DNA of 64,000 nucleotides from a virus: the IMG/VR virus record IMGVR_UViG_3300020424_000003, positions 16,676 to 80,675 of that record. The stretch is one strand, 5' to 3'. Below are positions 1 to 9,044 of the stretch, piece after piece (position 1 is the first letter of the stretch; each line of letters begins with the position of its first letter). A program made the position numbers and the translations under genes. The notes beneath the pieces are model-generated. The model did not search any database. It worked only from the letters and a program-made list of their open reading frames with translations, and was not told the DNA's origin.

Positions 1-992
1 CAATTACCACGCCAGTTGTTTGCATTGTATTCAGGTTTGAAAGGAACATGGTTAAAGTTTCCTGTTCTCAATCTATCCTCACCCCAATGTTGCACAAAGT
101 AATCTTCTGCTTCTTGCTTGGTTGTGATTTCACTGTTGTAACATAATCCACTGCCTATTCTATCTTTGACAGGAGTTTTCCATATCCAACCATGATCACA
201 AGCCTGGGCAGTCACATAAGGAACCTGAGGTTCGTGTTCTGTTGCATAATTAATTTGTGAAGCCACTGCGGCATTTGTAAATAACATATGGCTTCTGTCT
301 ATCCATTTGCTATCACCCAACGCATTTGAAAGAAGTCTTTTGAAACCTGTGCAATCAACAAAGAAGTCTCCAGTTATCATGTCTCCGTTGTCAAGTGTTA
401 AATGTGCAACCTTGCCATCAATGATTGTAGGAGTGTCTATGTTTGCTTTAATGTGTCTAAGTCTTGGATATTTTTTATTACAGTATTCACTTAAGAAGTT
501 TGCAAGTTTAATAGCATCAAGATGGTATCCTACATGAGCATCACCACCTAATGCAGTTGTGTTTCCTGCAACTTTCTTATCAACAACACTAACATCATAC
601 CATGCCGTCCATTGTTCAAAGTCTTTCATTTCTACATTTCCGTCTCTACATAGATCAACAAAATCTACAAAATTATCTTTTGAGGATTTTTCTATTGGAA
701 AGTAAAAAGGTTGCCAAATGTTTACACCATCATCTCGCCAGTTAGGAAAATATGTGCCTAATTTAATTGTTGCGTCACAGGCCTTGGTCCATAACTCCTT
801 GGGTATTCCACACTCGTCTAAAAAATGATCAAACCCAAGTATGGTTGCTTCACCTACTCCAACTGTTGGTATGTTAGGACTTTCTATTAAAGTTATTTGT
901 GTATTGGGTAAATTATTAAGTGCATAAGCACAGGTCAACCAACCTGCACTACCTCCACCTACTATTACAATTTTATTGACTTTCGACAACAT
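1..992 (-). CDS. Flavin-dependent tryptophan halogenase, C-terminus outside the window
   Basis: About 330 residues are visible; the 3' end runs off the left edge. The start ATG (minus strand at 992-990) overlaps the end of the heme oxygenase gene and gives MLSKVNKIVIVGGGSAGW, an FAD-binding GxGxxG loop. Further in is GWIWKTP, matching the halogenase GWxWxIP signature except that Lys-Thr replaces the usual x-Ile; the motif keeps monooxygenase activity off in this family. Known members chlorinate or brominate tryptophan or similar aromatic substrates using FADH2, and such genes occur in T4-like marine phages. The substrate cannot be told from the visible part. Confidence 0.85.
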   Translation of the reverse strand, partial: MLSKVNKIVIVGGGSAGWLTCAYALNNLPNTQITLIESPNIPTVGVGEATILGFDHFLDECGIPKELWTKACDATIKLGTYFPNWRDDGVNIWQPFYFPIEKSSKDNFVDFVDLCRDGNVEMKDFEQWTAWYDVSVVDKKVAGNTTALGGDAHVGYHLDAIKLANFLSEYCNKKYPRLRHIKANIDTPTIIDGKVAHLTLDNGDMITGDFFVDCTGFKRLLSNALGDSKWIDRSHMLFTNAAVASQINYATEHEPQVPYVTAQACDHGWIWKTPVKDRIGSGLCYNSEITTKQEAEDYFVQHWGEDRLRTGNFNHVPFKPEYNANNWRGN

Positions 993-1521
993 CCATCATC
1001 TCCTGAAATGTTTTAGTTGCAAAATCAAAACATATCTTGGCTTCTTCTGCCATACTGTCATCTATTCTTTCACGAATAGCAGTCTTCAGAGCATTTGGAT
1101 CTTCAAATTGATAAAGTCTTCCTTCTCCAGGAACACGTTTGTTGATCATCTGTCCACCACTTAGATCTCCCATGTGTCTTGTGTACACATGAGCAAACAA
1201 TTTATTTTTGTCTGTGCCTATACTCATGATATGATCTGTGTATTCTTTTGTAACATTTAAAAGTTTAGGAGGATTGTCTTTGTCCTTCCAAAGTTCTTCA
1301 TAGTCAGCAAATATGGCTGGTCCTCTTCTGATGTCACCTAGTCCATCAAAAAGTCCTTGTGCCATTGCATGGACTTCTAAAATATTGTATTGGGGGTGTT
1401 GGTTATATAAAAATGTTGCATATACTTCAGGAGATATCTTGCCTCCCATAAGTACCTTAACAAATTTTTGTCTTTCTGCGTTTTTGTGATGTTCCCAAGT
1501 TAGCTCTTTTAATCTGCTCAT
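973..1521 (-). CDS. Heme oxygenase
   Basis: 182 residues, a usual length for soluble bacterial/cyanobacterial heme oxygenases. The N-terminus has LTWEHHKNAE carrying the likely proximal heme-ligand histidine, and the distal-helix signature GDLSGGQ is intact near residue 120. The enzyme opens heme to biliverdin, CO and Fe2+. Its start overlaps the clpS stop (ATGA) and its end overlaps the halogenase start, so the three genes are translationally coupled. Phage heme oxygenases in cyanophages feed bilin synthesis; here no bilin reductase is seen, so iron release or heme removal is an equally good role. It pairs functionally with the ALA synthase at 37774 and HemD-like gene at 44237. Confidence 0.9.
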   Translation of the reverse strand: MSRLKELTWEHHKNAERQKFVKVLMGGKISPEVYATFLYNQHPQYNILEVHAMAQGLFDGLGDIRRGPAIFADYEELWKDKDNPPKLLNVTKEYTDHIMSIGTDKNKLFAHVYTRHMGDLSGGQMINKRVPGEGRLYQFEDPNALKTAIRERIDDSMAEEAKICFDFATKTFQEMMDVVESQ

Positions 1522-1826
1522 TCCTTTTCCAATTCGACTTTCAATGGAAATCCACTTGATCGAGCCAAATTGGTAGTCTCTAAGCCTTTTTGTTCTGCTA
1601 TCTCAAAGGTGTAAACGCCAACTATTGCGGAACCTTCTTCATGTATTTTAGTTGTCAAATCTCTTGCAGTGGTCTCACTGTGTTTAAAGATTTGCACGAG
1701 TACATCGATCACGAAATCCATAGGTGTTGCATCATCATTCAACATAATGACTTTATAAAGATTGGGTTCAGCAATCTTTTGCTTTATTTTTTCATCTATT
1801 TGAACGTCCATAACATTACTTATCAT
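1518..1826 (-). CDS. clpS: ClpS, adaptor of the Clp protease
   Basis: 102 residues spanning the complete ClpS core: YKVIMLNDDATPMDFVIDVL with the N-degron-binding Asn-Asp-Asp, and HEEGSAIVGVYTFEIAEQK at the end of the fold. ClpS docks on ClpA and delivers N-end-rule substrates, while diverting ClpA from SsrA-tagged ones. GGAG lies 6 nt before the ATG. It lies downstream of dnaK and upstream of the heme oxygenase gene. A phage adaptor could redirect host Clp proteolysis; the same phage carries a tmRNA that makes SsrA-type tags, so an interplay is plausible (inference). Confidence 0.92.
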   Translation of the reverse strand: MISNVMDVQIDEKIKQKIAEPNLYKVIMLNDDATPMDFVIDVLVQIFKHSETTARDLTTKIHEEGSAIVGVYTFEIAEQKGLETTNLARSSGFPLKVELEKE

Positions 1827-1855
1827 CTACTTCTCCGCGATCGATGTTAAAAGGT

Positions 1856-3748
1856 TTATTTGTCTTTACTAACTTCTTCAAAATCAGCATCAACTACATT
1901 GTCGTCCTTTGGTTTATCAGACTCTGTGTTTGCTTTTTGCTCTGATTCTTGTTGTTGCTTATAGATTGCTTCACCAAGTTTCATTGCACTTTGAGTCAAT
2001 GTTTCAGTTTTTGTTTTTATATCCTCTACATTTGACCCTTTTAATGCTTCTTTCAAATCATTAATATCAGACTCAACTTTAGTTTTATCTTCAGCTGATA
2101 ACTTATCTCCGTGTTCTTTAAGTTGTTTCTCTACATTATGAACCATTGCATCTGCATTGTTTCTTGTATCGATACCTTCACGTTTTTGTTTGTCAGCCTC
2201 CTTGTTTGCTTCTGCGTCTTTGACCATTTTGTCTATCTCAGACTCAGATAGTCCACCAGATGCTTGTATGGTTATCTTTTGTTCTTTGCCAGTGCCTTTG
2301 TCTTTTGCACTTACATTAACAATACCATTTGCATCAATATCAAATGTCACTTCAATTTGTGGCATTCCTCTTGGTGCTGGTGCGATTCCATCAAGTGTAA
2401 AGTTTCCTAATGGCTTGTTGTCTGCCGCCATTTCCCTTTCACCTTGTACAACACTAATTGTTACCGCTGGTTGATTATCCTCAGCAGTTGAAAACACCTG
2501 ACTTTTCTTTGTAGGAATAGTTGTGTTCTTTTCAATCAGTTTAGTTGCTACACCACCTAGTGTTTCAATACCTAAAGACAAAGGTGTTACATCTAACAAC
2601 AAGACATCTTTGACATCTCCTTGTAGTACTCCACCCTGTATAGCGGCACCTATTGCTACAACTTCATCTGGGTTTACACCTTTGTGAGGTTCCTTACCAA
2701 AGAAGTCTTGTACCAACTGTTGAACTTTAGGCATACGTGTCATACCACCTACTAAAATTACTTCGTCAATACCATTAGCAGATAGTTCTGCATCTTTAAG
2801 TGCTGTCTTACAAGGAACCAACGTTTTTTGAATCAAGTCTTCAACAAGAGATTCAAGTTTTGCTCTTGTCATCTTGATGTTTAAATGTTTAGGTCCACTT
2901 GCATCAGCAGTGATGAATGGTAAACTTATGTCAGTTTGTACTGCTGACGATAGTTCACACTTGGCCTTTTCAGCAGACTCTCTTACACGTTGTAATGCAA
3001 GATTATCTTTTGTTAGGTCAACACCTTGTTCTTTCTTGAACTCATCACAGATATAATTTACAATGGTGTTGTCAAAGTCTTCACCACCTAGTGAAGTGTC
3101 TCCGTTAGTAGACTTAACTTCAAATACACCATCTCCTATTTCAAGAATTGATATATCAAATGTTCCACCACCTAAATCATATACTGCAACTGTGCCTGAC
3201 TTTTTCTTGTCAAGTCCATAAGCAAGAGCGGCCGCAGTTGGTTCGTTTACTATACGTTCAACATCAAGTCCTGCAATCTTACCTGCGTCTTTGGTTGCTT
3301 GTCTTTGTGAATCATTGAAGTATGCTGGTACTGTGATTACTGCTTTCTTTACTTCACTGCCTAAATACTTTTCAGCAGTCTCTTTCATTTTTTGTAAAGT
3401 AAATGCAGATATCTGACTAGGAGAATAATCCTCGTCTTTTGCTTTTACCCAAGCATCTCCATTTGATGATTTAATTATTTTAAAGGGCGAAGTCTTAATA
3501 TCTTTTTGTACAGACTTGTCCTCATATTTTTTTCCTATTAGTCTTTTGACTGCGAAGATTGTGTTTTCTGGATTTGTCACTGCTTGTCTTTTTGCAGGAA
3601 CACCCACTAGCCTTTCATCGCCGAAAGCTACCACTGAAGGTGTTGTTCTTGCACCTTCTGTATTTTCTATTACCTTGGCGCTACCGCCTTCCATTACTGA
3701 TACGCAAGAATTGGTAGTACCTAAGTCAATACCGATTATTTTGCTCAT
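1856..3748 (-). CDS. dnaK: DnaK (Hsp70 chaperone)
   Basis: 630 residues, full length. The N-terminal ATPase domain starts [19 protein letters not shown] and holds the phosphate-binding [15 protein letters not shown] and the VGGMTRMP adenosine loop; the linker [13 protein letters not shown] is followed by the substrate-binding and lid domains, ending in an acidic tail [12 protein letters not shown] strong AAGGAGG site precedes the ATG. It follows hsp20 on the same strand, separated by a hairpin. No dnaJ or grpE is seen, so host co-chaperones are probably used. DnaK in phages is rare; likely acquired from a host and used for virion protein folding or stress. Confidence 0.96.
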   Translation of the reverse strand: MSKIIGIDLGTTNSCVSVMEGGSAKVIENTEGARTTPSVVAFGDERLVGVPAKRQAVTNPENTIFAVKRLIGKKYEDKSVQKDIKTSPFKIIKSSNGDAWVKAKDEDYSPSQISAFTLQKMKETAEKYLGSEVKKAVITVPAYFNDSQRQATKDAGKIAGLDVERIVNEPTAAALAYGLDKKKSGTVAVYDLGGGTFDISILEIGDGVFEVKSTNGDTSLGGEDFDNTIVNYICDEFKKEQGVDLTKDNLALQRVRESAEKAKCELSSAVQTDISLPFITADASGPKHLNIKMTRAKLESLVEDLIQKTLVPCKTALKDAELSANGIDEVILVGGMTRMPKVQQLVQDFFGKEPHKGVNPDEVVAIGAAIQGGVLQGDVKDVLLLDVTPLSLGIETLGGVATKLIEKNTTIPTKKSQVFSTAEDNQPAVTISVVQGEREMAADNKPLGNFTLDGIAPAPRGMPQIEVTFDIDANGIVNVSAKDKGTGKEQKITIQASGGLSESEIDKMVKDAEANKEADKQKREGIDTRNNADAMVHNVEKQLKEHGDKLSAEDKTKVESDINDLKEALKGSNVEDIKTKTETLTQSAMKLGEAIYKQQQESEQKANTESDKPKDDNVVDADFEEVSKDK

Positions 3749-3774
3749 TGTTCTCCTCCTTATTAAGCAAAGAG

Positions 3775-3796
3775 TAGGGTGGGTTTCCCCACCCTA
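3775..3796 (-). terminator. Hairpin between hsp20 and dnaK
   Basis: A perfect 9-bp inverted repeat (TAGGGTGGG / CCCACCCTA) with a 4-nt loop. There is no real T-run on the minus side, so it may act as an RNA processing or stability element separating hsp20 from dnaK rather than a strict Rho-independent terminator. Confidence 0.5.
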
Positions 3797-3803
3797 TCAT
3801 TTG

Positions 3804-4250
3804 TTATTTGATTTCGATAGTTCTTGGTTTTTTAGACTCTGGAATAATTCTTTCCAAAGAAATTGTCAATAAACCATCTTTCAACTCAGCACCCTTGACT
3901 TCAACGTCATCAGCGATGCTGAAAGATTTAGTAAACATTCTCTTACTAATTCCTTTGTGCAATACGCCAGACTGATCTCCGTCTTGTTTTGCTTCTTGAA
4001 TTGATTTAACAGTAATTACACCGTCCTCATAACTTACGTCGATGTCTTTCTTACTGAAACCAGCTAGTGCGATTTCAATGTTGTAAGTGTAGTCACCAGT
4101 TTTCATAATGTTATATGGTGGGTAGTTTTGATGTGTTTGATTGGCAAAAAAGTTGTCATCAAACATTGATTCGAATCTATCAAAGATAGGATCGAAACCT
4201 ACTGTTACGGGTCTTAGTTGATTAAAAATTGATAGGTGTGATTTAGTCAT
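3804..4250 (-). CDS. Small heat-shock protein (Hsp20/IbpA type)
   Basis: 148 residues. Starts at the ATG giving MTKSHLSIFNQLRPVTVGFD, chosen because AAAGGAGG lies just upstream; the longer reading frame has no such site. The N-terminal FDPIFDRFESMFDD is IbpA-like, and the alpha-crystallin domain runs from about residue 40 (YNIEIALAGFSKKDIDV) to the KDGLLTISLERIIPE strand, followed by the C-terminal anchor region. Holdase chaperone that keeps unfolded proteins for DnaK. Related proteins are common in T4-like cyanophages. It heads the hsp20-dnaK-clpS-heme oxygenase-halogenase run. Confidence 0.9.
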   Translation of the reverse strand: MTKSHLSIFNQLRPVTVGFDPIFDRFESMFDDNFFANQTHQNYPPYNIMKTGDYTYNIEIALAGFSKKDIDVSYEDGVITVKSIQEAKQDGDQSGVLHKGISKRMFTKSFSIADDVEVKGAELKDGLLTISLERIIPESKKPRTIEIK

Positions 4251-4318
4251 TGTCTTGTCCTCCTTTATTAAGCAAGTTAAAGTCAAAGAACCCTATCAGG
4301 CATTCTTTAACATATTAG

Positions 4319-4325
4319 TATTTAT
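4319..4325 (-). promoter_or_regulatory. T4-type late promoter box upstream of hsp20
   Basis: ATAAATA on the minus strand about 70 nt before the hsp20 ATG. Gives the chaperone run a late promoter in addition to the sigma-70 promoter just upstream. Confidence 0.55.
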
Positions 4326-4337
4326 CATACTACATAT

Positions 4338-4366
4338 AATATAGTGTAAAAGAGGCGATTTTGCAA
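4338..4366 (-). promoter_or_regulatory. Sigma-70 promoter for hsp20
   Basis: TTGCAA (4366-4361), 17-bp spacer, TATATT (4343-4338) on the minus strand. Together with the late box it suggests expression both early and late. Confidence 0.55.
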
Positions 4367-4384
4367 GTATAAGGTATACCAAAT

Positions 4385-4945
4385 CTATCTAATTTGGACA
4401 AAAAAGAAGTGATTTAAGCTAAATCTACCCTCTCCAATCACTGGTTTTACTTCATGTTGAATAAAACTAGGAAACAATACAAGTGTATTATTATCCATTT
4501 TTGGTGTGTATTCATAGTCTGTAAACTGCAATTCTCCACCTGTAAATTGTTTTGGTGCTTCGTATAGCAAAGTGACTGCTGATAAAACTGCATGATCAGG
4601 GTGTAATCCATAACTGCTGTCTTTGTCATAACAATTTAGTTGTGTGACATCTAAATTACACATCTGCAAATAGTTTGCAAATACATTGTCTTTCAGTTGT
4701 TCTTTTAGTTCAAATATTTTTCTGTTGTATCTAAGTATACTGCTAACGTGTCTGTCCTGTTTGTAGTGCATATCAAGATGAACTGCATTCATCCTATTGC
4801 TTTTAGGATCACCTGTTCTTTTTGTGTCTTGGGAGTGTTTGTGTAGATATTTTATTTCTGAAAAAACACTTGGAAGTTCTGCATCGTCAAAAAAATTATC
4901 TATTATACTATGTGCAAATGGTTCTTGTAAGTTTTTAACTTGCAT
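4385..4945 (-). CDS. 2OG-Fe(II) oxygenase (prolyl-4-hydroxylase-like)
   Basis: 186 residues from the internal ATG (MQVKNLQEPFAHSIIDN); the start overlaps the GMP reductase end by 11 nt. Iron ligands are visible as HPDH (HxD) near residue 125 and QHEV near 170, with the 2OG-binding Arg in GRFSLNHFF. TGGELQF between them is typical of the double-stranded beta-helix. Likely a soluble dioxygenase that hydroxylates a protein or small molecule using 2-oxoglutarate and O2; substrate unknown. One of five such enzymes in the window. Confidence 0.8.
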   Translation of the reverse strand: MQVKNLQEPFAHSIIDNFFDDAELPSVFSEIKYLHKHSQDTKRTGDPKSNRMNAVHLDMHYKQDRHVSSILRYNRKIFELKEQLKDNVFANYLQMCNLDVTQLNCYDKDSSYGLHPDHAVLSAVTLLYEAPKQFTGGELQFTDYEYTPKMDNNTLVLFPSFIQHEVKPVIGEGRFSLNHFFFVQIR

Positions 4946-5987
4946 TGAATTTATTGAACACTTGATTAACCTGATGTGTACATCTAACAAAGGTTGCACA
5001 CTTAGGCATATCTTTTAATCTTTTTGCACCAATGTATGTACAAGCAGATCTTACTCCACCAAGTATTTCAACAACAGTTGCATCAGCTGGTCCTTTGTGT
5101 GGTAGTTCTACCACCTTGCCTTCAGCACCACGATATCCATCTTTTCTACGACCATGTTTTGCCATAGCGGCATCTGAACTCATTCCATAGAACTGTACTT
5201 TGCCGTTGACTACTTCGCCTTCGCTTTCGTCATGTCCTGCTAACATACCACCAAGCATTACAAAGTGAGCACCAGCACCAAATGCCTTAGCAACATCACC
5301 TGGATACACACAACCACCATCAGCAATCACGTGTCCTCCAATACCATTGGCCGCATCTGCACATTCAATGACTCCTGATAATTGCGGCACACCAACACCA
5401 GTCTGCAATCTAGTTGTGCATACTGATCCTGGACCAATACCAACCTTGACAATATCAGCACCACGAATGATTAATTCTTCTGTCATCTCTGCGGTTACAA
5501 CATTACCAGCAATAAGTGTTTTATCAGGATAGGTATCTCTCATCTGTGCAATAAATTCACCAAAGTTTTCATGATAAGCATTTGCAACATCAACTGTGAT
5601 AAATTTAATATCTGGAAATGCTTCTAAAACTTGTTTCATTGTGTTGTAGTCTGCGGCTTCTTTATCCCAAATGAATCCTGTCCCAGTACAAACACTGATG
5701 TATTTCATTTTGATTCCATTACCTATTGCTTCTTTCCAGTCATCAAACGTATTGTGTTTTCCTATCACGGTTAACATCTTATGACTTTGCAATACCTTTG
5801 CCATGCTAAACGTGCCAACTCCGTCCATGTTACTCGACATGATTGGAACACCTGTCCACTCATTACCACTGTTGTGAAATTTAAATGTTCTCATTAGATC
5901 TACGTCTCTACGACTTTCTAATTTAGATCTTTTAGGCTTAAAAAGTACGTCACTATAATCTAATTTTATATCATGCTCAATTCTCAT
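4935..5987 (-). CDS. guaC: GMP reductase (IMPDH/GMPR family)
   Basis: 350 residues, the usual length of GMP reductase and without the CBS domains of IMP dehydrogenase. PIMSSNMDGVGTF is the N-terminal barrel motif, KVGIGPGSVCTTR holds the catalytic Cys, and IADGGCVYPGDVAKA and GGVRSACTYIGA follow as in GuaC. It converts GMP to IMP with NADPH, rebalancing purine pools; in a phage this probably feeds host-derived GMP into dATP/dGTP supply with the NrdAB enzyme encoded nearby. Overlaps both neighbours, so it is in an operon with two 2OG oxygenases and S21. Confidence 0.9.
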   Translation of the reverse strand: MRIEHDIKLDYSDVLFKPKRSKLESRRDVDLMRTFKFHNSGNEWTGVPIMSSNMDGVGTFSMAKVLQSHKMLTVIGKHNTFDDWKEAIGNGIKMKYISVCTGTGFIWDKEAADYNTMKQVLEAFPDIKFITVDVANAYHENFGEFIAQMRDTYPDKTLIAGNVVTAEMTEELIIRGADIVKVGIGPGSVCTTRLQTGVGVPQLSGVIECADAANGIGGHVIADGGCVYPGDVAKAFGAGAHFVMLGGMLAGHDESEGEVVNGKVQFYGMSSDAAMAKHGRRKDGYRGAEGKVVELPHKGPADATVVEILGGVRSACTYIGAKRLKDMPKCATFVRCTHQVNQVFNKFNAS

Positions 5988-6586
5988 TTTTCAACTCCAT
6001 AGTTAAAAGAAAGTGCTATTCTATTTGTTTTTGATCTGTTTTGCTTTACTGCGTGTTTGACCCAAGAAGGAAAAACAACAAGCATTCCAGGTTTAGGTGG
6101 ATATGTTGCCATGGTGCTTGTAATTGTATTATACTGATTCAAGTTATCAGGTATGTAATACTGTGCGTCATCGCCACGATAAAACTGCAAGTCACCTTGG
6201 TTCTCTTCTGGTACATCAATATAGAACACACCACTTAACATTCCATCTTGATGGTTGTGTAAAGTATGATAAGCACCTGGTGGATTAATATTAATCCACA
6301 AATTTTGAAATACTAATTTAGGAAAGCCTGCACTCTTAGAACAATAATCTATGGCTTTGTCTAATTCTATTAGCAATTTATTAAATGTAGGTTGAATGTT
6401 AGGAGGTAGAAGGTCAACCTTCTCTATGCTTCTGCTATGCCAACCACCTTCGTTGCTATTTCCAGCAAGTTCTGGTTCAGCCTTTTGCCATGCTTCTGCG
6501 ATAGCCTTTAGATCAGCTCTTGGTATGTCGTCATTGATTCCTGCAAATACAATACTAGGAAACCAAAGATCTGCTTTCAACTCCAT
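5984..6586 (-). CDS. 2OG-Fe(II) oxygenase (TIGR02466-like)
   Basis: 200 residues. YHTLHNHQDGMLSGVFYIDV carries the iron-binding histidines, followed by GDLQFYRG, then PGMLVVFPSWVKHAV with the distal His and NRIALSFNYG with the 2OG Arg. This pattern matches the putative 2OG oxygenase family common in marine T4-like phages. Substrate unknown. Sits between rpsU-like and guaC-like genes, with 4-nt and 1-nt overlaps. Confidence 0.75.
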   Translation of the reverse strand: MELKADLWFPSIVFAGINDDIPRADLKAIAEAWQKAEPELAGNSNEGGWHSRSIEKVDLLPPNIQPTFNKLLIELDKAIDYCSKSAGFPKLVFQNLWININPPGAYHTLHNHQDGMLSGVFYIDVPEENQGDLQFYRGDDAQYYIPDNLNQYNTITSTMATYPPKPGMLVVFPSWVKHAVKQNRSKTNRIALSFNYGVEK

Positions 6587-6822
6587 TAATAACCTTCCTC
6601 TAACATTCTTTTCTGCATCGCTTTTTTGTGCCTAGCAATACCGGCCGCTTTTTGTCTGGCCTTCTTTGTGCTTGGCTTTTCAAAATATCTTTTGGATTTG
6701 TATTCCATCAAGATACCATCTTGCGACACTTTTCTTTTGAATTTTCTCAAAGCCTTGTTAAAGTCACCGTTACGAACTGCAACATATAACCCTTCAGGCT
6801 TTTTTGTTTTGAACTTCGGCAA
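6586..6822 (-). CDS. rpsU: Ribosomal protein bS21
   Basis: 78 residues: GLYVAVRNGDFNKALRKFKR and the basic tail KKARQKAAGIARHKKAMQKR are typical of bS21. bS21 sits near the anti-Shine-Dalgarno end of 16S rRNA on the 30S subunit and affects initiation. Phage copies of bS21 are known in pelagiphages and large phages and may exchange into host ribosomes to favour phage mRNA. Overlaps both neighbours. Relevant here because several late genes look leaderless. Confidence 0.93.
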   Translation of the reverse strand: MPKFKTKKPEGLYVAVRNGDFNKALRKFKRKVSQDGILMEYKSKRYFEKPSTKKARQKAAGIARHKKAMQKRMLEEGY

Positions 6823-7195
6823 AGTCTTCTCCTTCTGCTAATTGTCCAACGTCAAAAATTCTACGATTACATAACATATTATAGTGCATAGACTCGGCAC
6901 TTGTCAAGTAAAAAGTTTTATCATAAGATAAAATTTTGCCAATAATCCATTTATGGCTGTCAGCGACATTGTCTATATCTAGTATGATGTAATCAGAAGT
7001 ATTACAAACGTCAAGTAACCAACCCAAGTCGTTCGATTCTTCGAACAGATATACATTAAGATTCTTACCCAGTTTCTTTGCCATTTCATTAAACTGTTCT
7101 TTTGTAGTTGTGCTAGGATATACAAGTGTGAAACTTAAATTATTATTATACAATTTATCAGGTGAAGTGATAAGATTGAGTACAGGCTGTTTCAT
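6794..7195 (-). CDS. Conserved-type phage protein, unknown function
   Basis: 133 residues, not recognised. Soluble, mixed alpha/beta look, with NTSDYIILDIDNVADSH in the middle. Overlaps rpsU by 29 nt. Its ATG lies 5 nt after a TATAAGTA-like late box and has no upstream Shine-Dalgarno, so the mRNA is predicted to be leaderless. Confidence 0.75.
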   Translation of the reverse strand: MKQPVLNLITSPDKLYNNNLSFTLVYPSTTTKEQFNEMAKKLGKNLNVYLFEESNDLGWLLDVCNTSDYIILDIDNVADSHKWIIGKILSYDKTFYLTSAESMHYNMLCNRRIFDVGQLAEGEDFAEVQNKKA

Positions 7196-7200
7196 ATTAC

Positions 7201-7208
7201 TACTTATT
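7201..7208 (-). promoter_or_regulatory. Late promoter box, leaderless arrangement
   Basis: AATAAGTA on the minus strand, then GTAAT, then the ATG at 7195. Same N5 spacing as at 14066, 27279, 28064 and 63290. Confidence 0.55.
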
Positions 7209-7270
7209 GTTTCTGATTTTTTGCCAAATAGAGTTCTGATTTTGCTCTTGATTTTGAACGTATACTTCTG

Positions 7271-9001
7271 TTAGGTCTGGTCGGAGTCTTCCGGATTGGT
7301 TGTCTGGCGTACTTGCTTGTTGCTTACCTTTGTTATGTAATTGGTTCCGCTCACCGTTTTTTTTTGAGCTTCGTCTATTTGTTTTAATTCTTCGCCATAA
7401 AAAATTCTATTTTTGGTATCAACATACTCTTTATCTTTATCTTTTTCTTTTTGATCTTCTTTTATTGCTTCTTTTTCTGCGGCATCTACCCATTGGTTCC
7501 ATTTGTCAACATCTTTTACTTCGTCTAGTATGTCTTCCTTTTTTTCTTCTTTAGGTTCATAGTTCTTGTTGAATTCTTCATACCCTTCTACTTCAGCTGG
7601 ATCAAATCCATCATTGACTTCTTTTATGATCTTTTCTTCAAGCTCTTCTTTCATATCAAGCTCTTTGTCAACAGTCACAGGCTCTTCGGGTAAAGGTTCA
7701 AGTTCGTCCTGCATCGTTTCACTGAACGACTTTTCTTCACTGTGATCAAGTCCAGGTTCAACTTTGACTTCTGTTGTGTCTGTGGTTACTGCACCCAGTG
7801 AACCTGCCACTGCTACTTCTTTAGTTGGAGTTGGCTCGGGCTCTGGATCGTTAGGTTCGTCTGGATCTGGATCGGACTTTGGGGGCAACTTCCCGCCCTT
7901 GTCCTCTCTTACATATTGAAATGTATATTGTGAAGCAATTAATAATAATACCGCAAGTGGATCAAATACAAAAATAATAATTATTATTACCCATCTTACA
8001 GCCGATTCTAATAATGATTGATTTGCTTGTTCACCATAGATAAATTCAGCAATATATTTAATTGGTCCTACTTCAGCTTCTAACTTACGATACTCTTTTT
8101 CATAACCAAACTTCTCTTCACGTACTTGATCAATTACTAATTGTTCTGCATCAATAAAGTTTTCAAGTTCTGTAACACGAGCATCTATGTCTTCAGTTTT
8201 TTCATTGGCTTGATTACGTAGATCCTGTATTCTATCCTGTATTGCTTTGATATCATTTGCATATTTGGCATCTACGGCCGCAAGTGCTTCATTAAGTTTA
8301 GCATTTATGTTTCTAATTTCTCTTTGTGCCGAACTTGCCACTGACAGTTCGTTTGCCTTTGCTTCTTCTACTGCTTTGTCAAACTTGGCACCGCCACCAA
8401 AGGATCCTTCAAACCTATCCTTGGCCGCTTGTATATCTGCTTCTTTACGTTCTTTTGCTTGTTCAATACGTTTGTTCTGTAATTCTATTTGTTTGTCAAA
8501 GTCAACACGGACATCATCTTTTTCAGCTTTTATAAGTGCATTGATTTTATCTAATTCTTTTTGTTCACGATCAATAAGATTATCTACACGGACATCTTCG
8601 CCTTTCATTAGGCGATTCATTTCATCTGTCCAACGTTCTATTTTACCCTGTGATCTAATTTCCTTGTCATCAAGTGTTTTAATTAAAGCAACTTGTTCTT
8701 GGCTCATAGATGTTTGTTCTATGTGTGCTTTAGATAAGAAACCAAAGATACCCATTGATGTTATAAACATTAACACAATGACTGCTATTGAAAGATAGGT
8801 TTTTAACCACCAGGCGGCTCGTGACCAATGTCTGTGTAACCATACTGCGGTAACAAGTTTCCCTATTTCTAAAGAAACACCCATGATAATGATTGGAATC
8901 ACAGCCGCGGCGAATATAGCCGCCAATCCTGCCACCGAATAGTATATAGCTACCGCACTAATAGTTAATGCAGATAGAAATGTTAATATTCCTAATAACA
9001 T
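7271..9001 (-). CDS. Coiled-coil membrane protein, unknown function
   Basis: 576 residues from the ATG preceded by AGAGGGAGCAGT; a 10-residue longer frame starts at 9031 but lacks such a site. Three to four hydrophobic helices occupy residues 1-110 (including ISAVAIYYSVAGLAAIF and YLSIAVIVLMFITSMGIF). A long charged coiled coil follows to about 330, then another membrane helix (WVIIIIIFVFDPLAVLLLIA), then a Pro/Glu-rich acidic tail. Proteins of this layout occur in marine T4-like phages without known role. It could act at the host membrane during late infection. Confidence 0.8.
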   Translation of the reverse strand: MLLGILTFLSALTISAVAIYYSVAGLAAIFAAAVIPIIIMGVSLEIGKLVTAVWLHRHWSRAAWWLKTYLSIAVIVLMFITSMGIFGFLSKAHIEQTSMSQEQVALIKTLDDKEIRSQGKIERWTDEMNRLMKGEDVRVDNLIDREQKELDKINALIKAEKDDVRVDFDKQIELQNKRIEQAKERKEADIQAAKDRFEGSFGGGAKFDKAVEEAKANELSVASSAQREIRNINAKLNEALAAVDAKYANDIKAIQDRIQDLRNQANEKTEDIDARVTELENFIDAEQLVIDQVREEKFGYEKEYRKLEAEVGPIKYIAEFIYGEQANQSLLESAVRWVIIIIIFVFDPLAVLLLIASQYTFQYVREDKGGKLPPKSDPDPDEPNDPEPEPTPTKEVAVAGSLGAVTTDTTEVKVEPGLDHSEEKSFSETMQDELEPLPEEPVTVDKELDMKEELEEKIIKEVNDGFDPAEVEGYEEFNKNYEPKEEKKEDILDEVKDVDKWNQWVDAAEKEAIKEDQKEKDKDKEYVDTKNRIFYGEELKQIDEAQKKTVSGTNYITKVSNKQVRQTTNPEDSDQT

Positions 9002-9030
9002 ACTGCTCCCTCTGTATTCTTTGTATAACA

Positions 9031-9037
9031 TATTTAT
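9031..9037 (-). promoter_or_regulatory. T4-type late promoter box
   Basis: ATAAATA on the minus strand 30 nt upstream of the coiled-coil membrane protein start. Confidence 0.55.
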
Positions 9038-9044
9038 CTTAATT

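Noticed and set aside
8247-8798. 183-codon plus-strand ORF
   Set aside because: Antisense to the long coiled coil; Ser/Leu-rich product is a mirror of charged codons.
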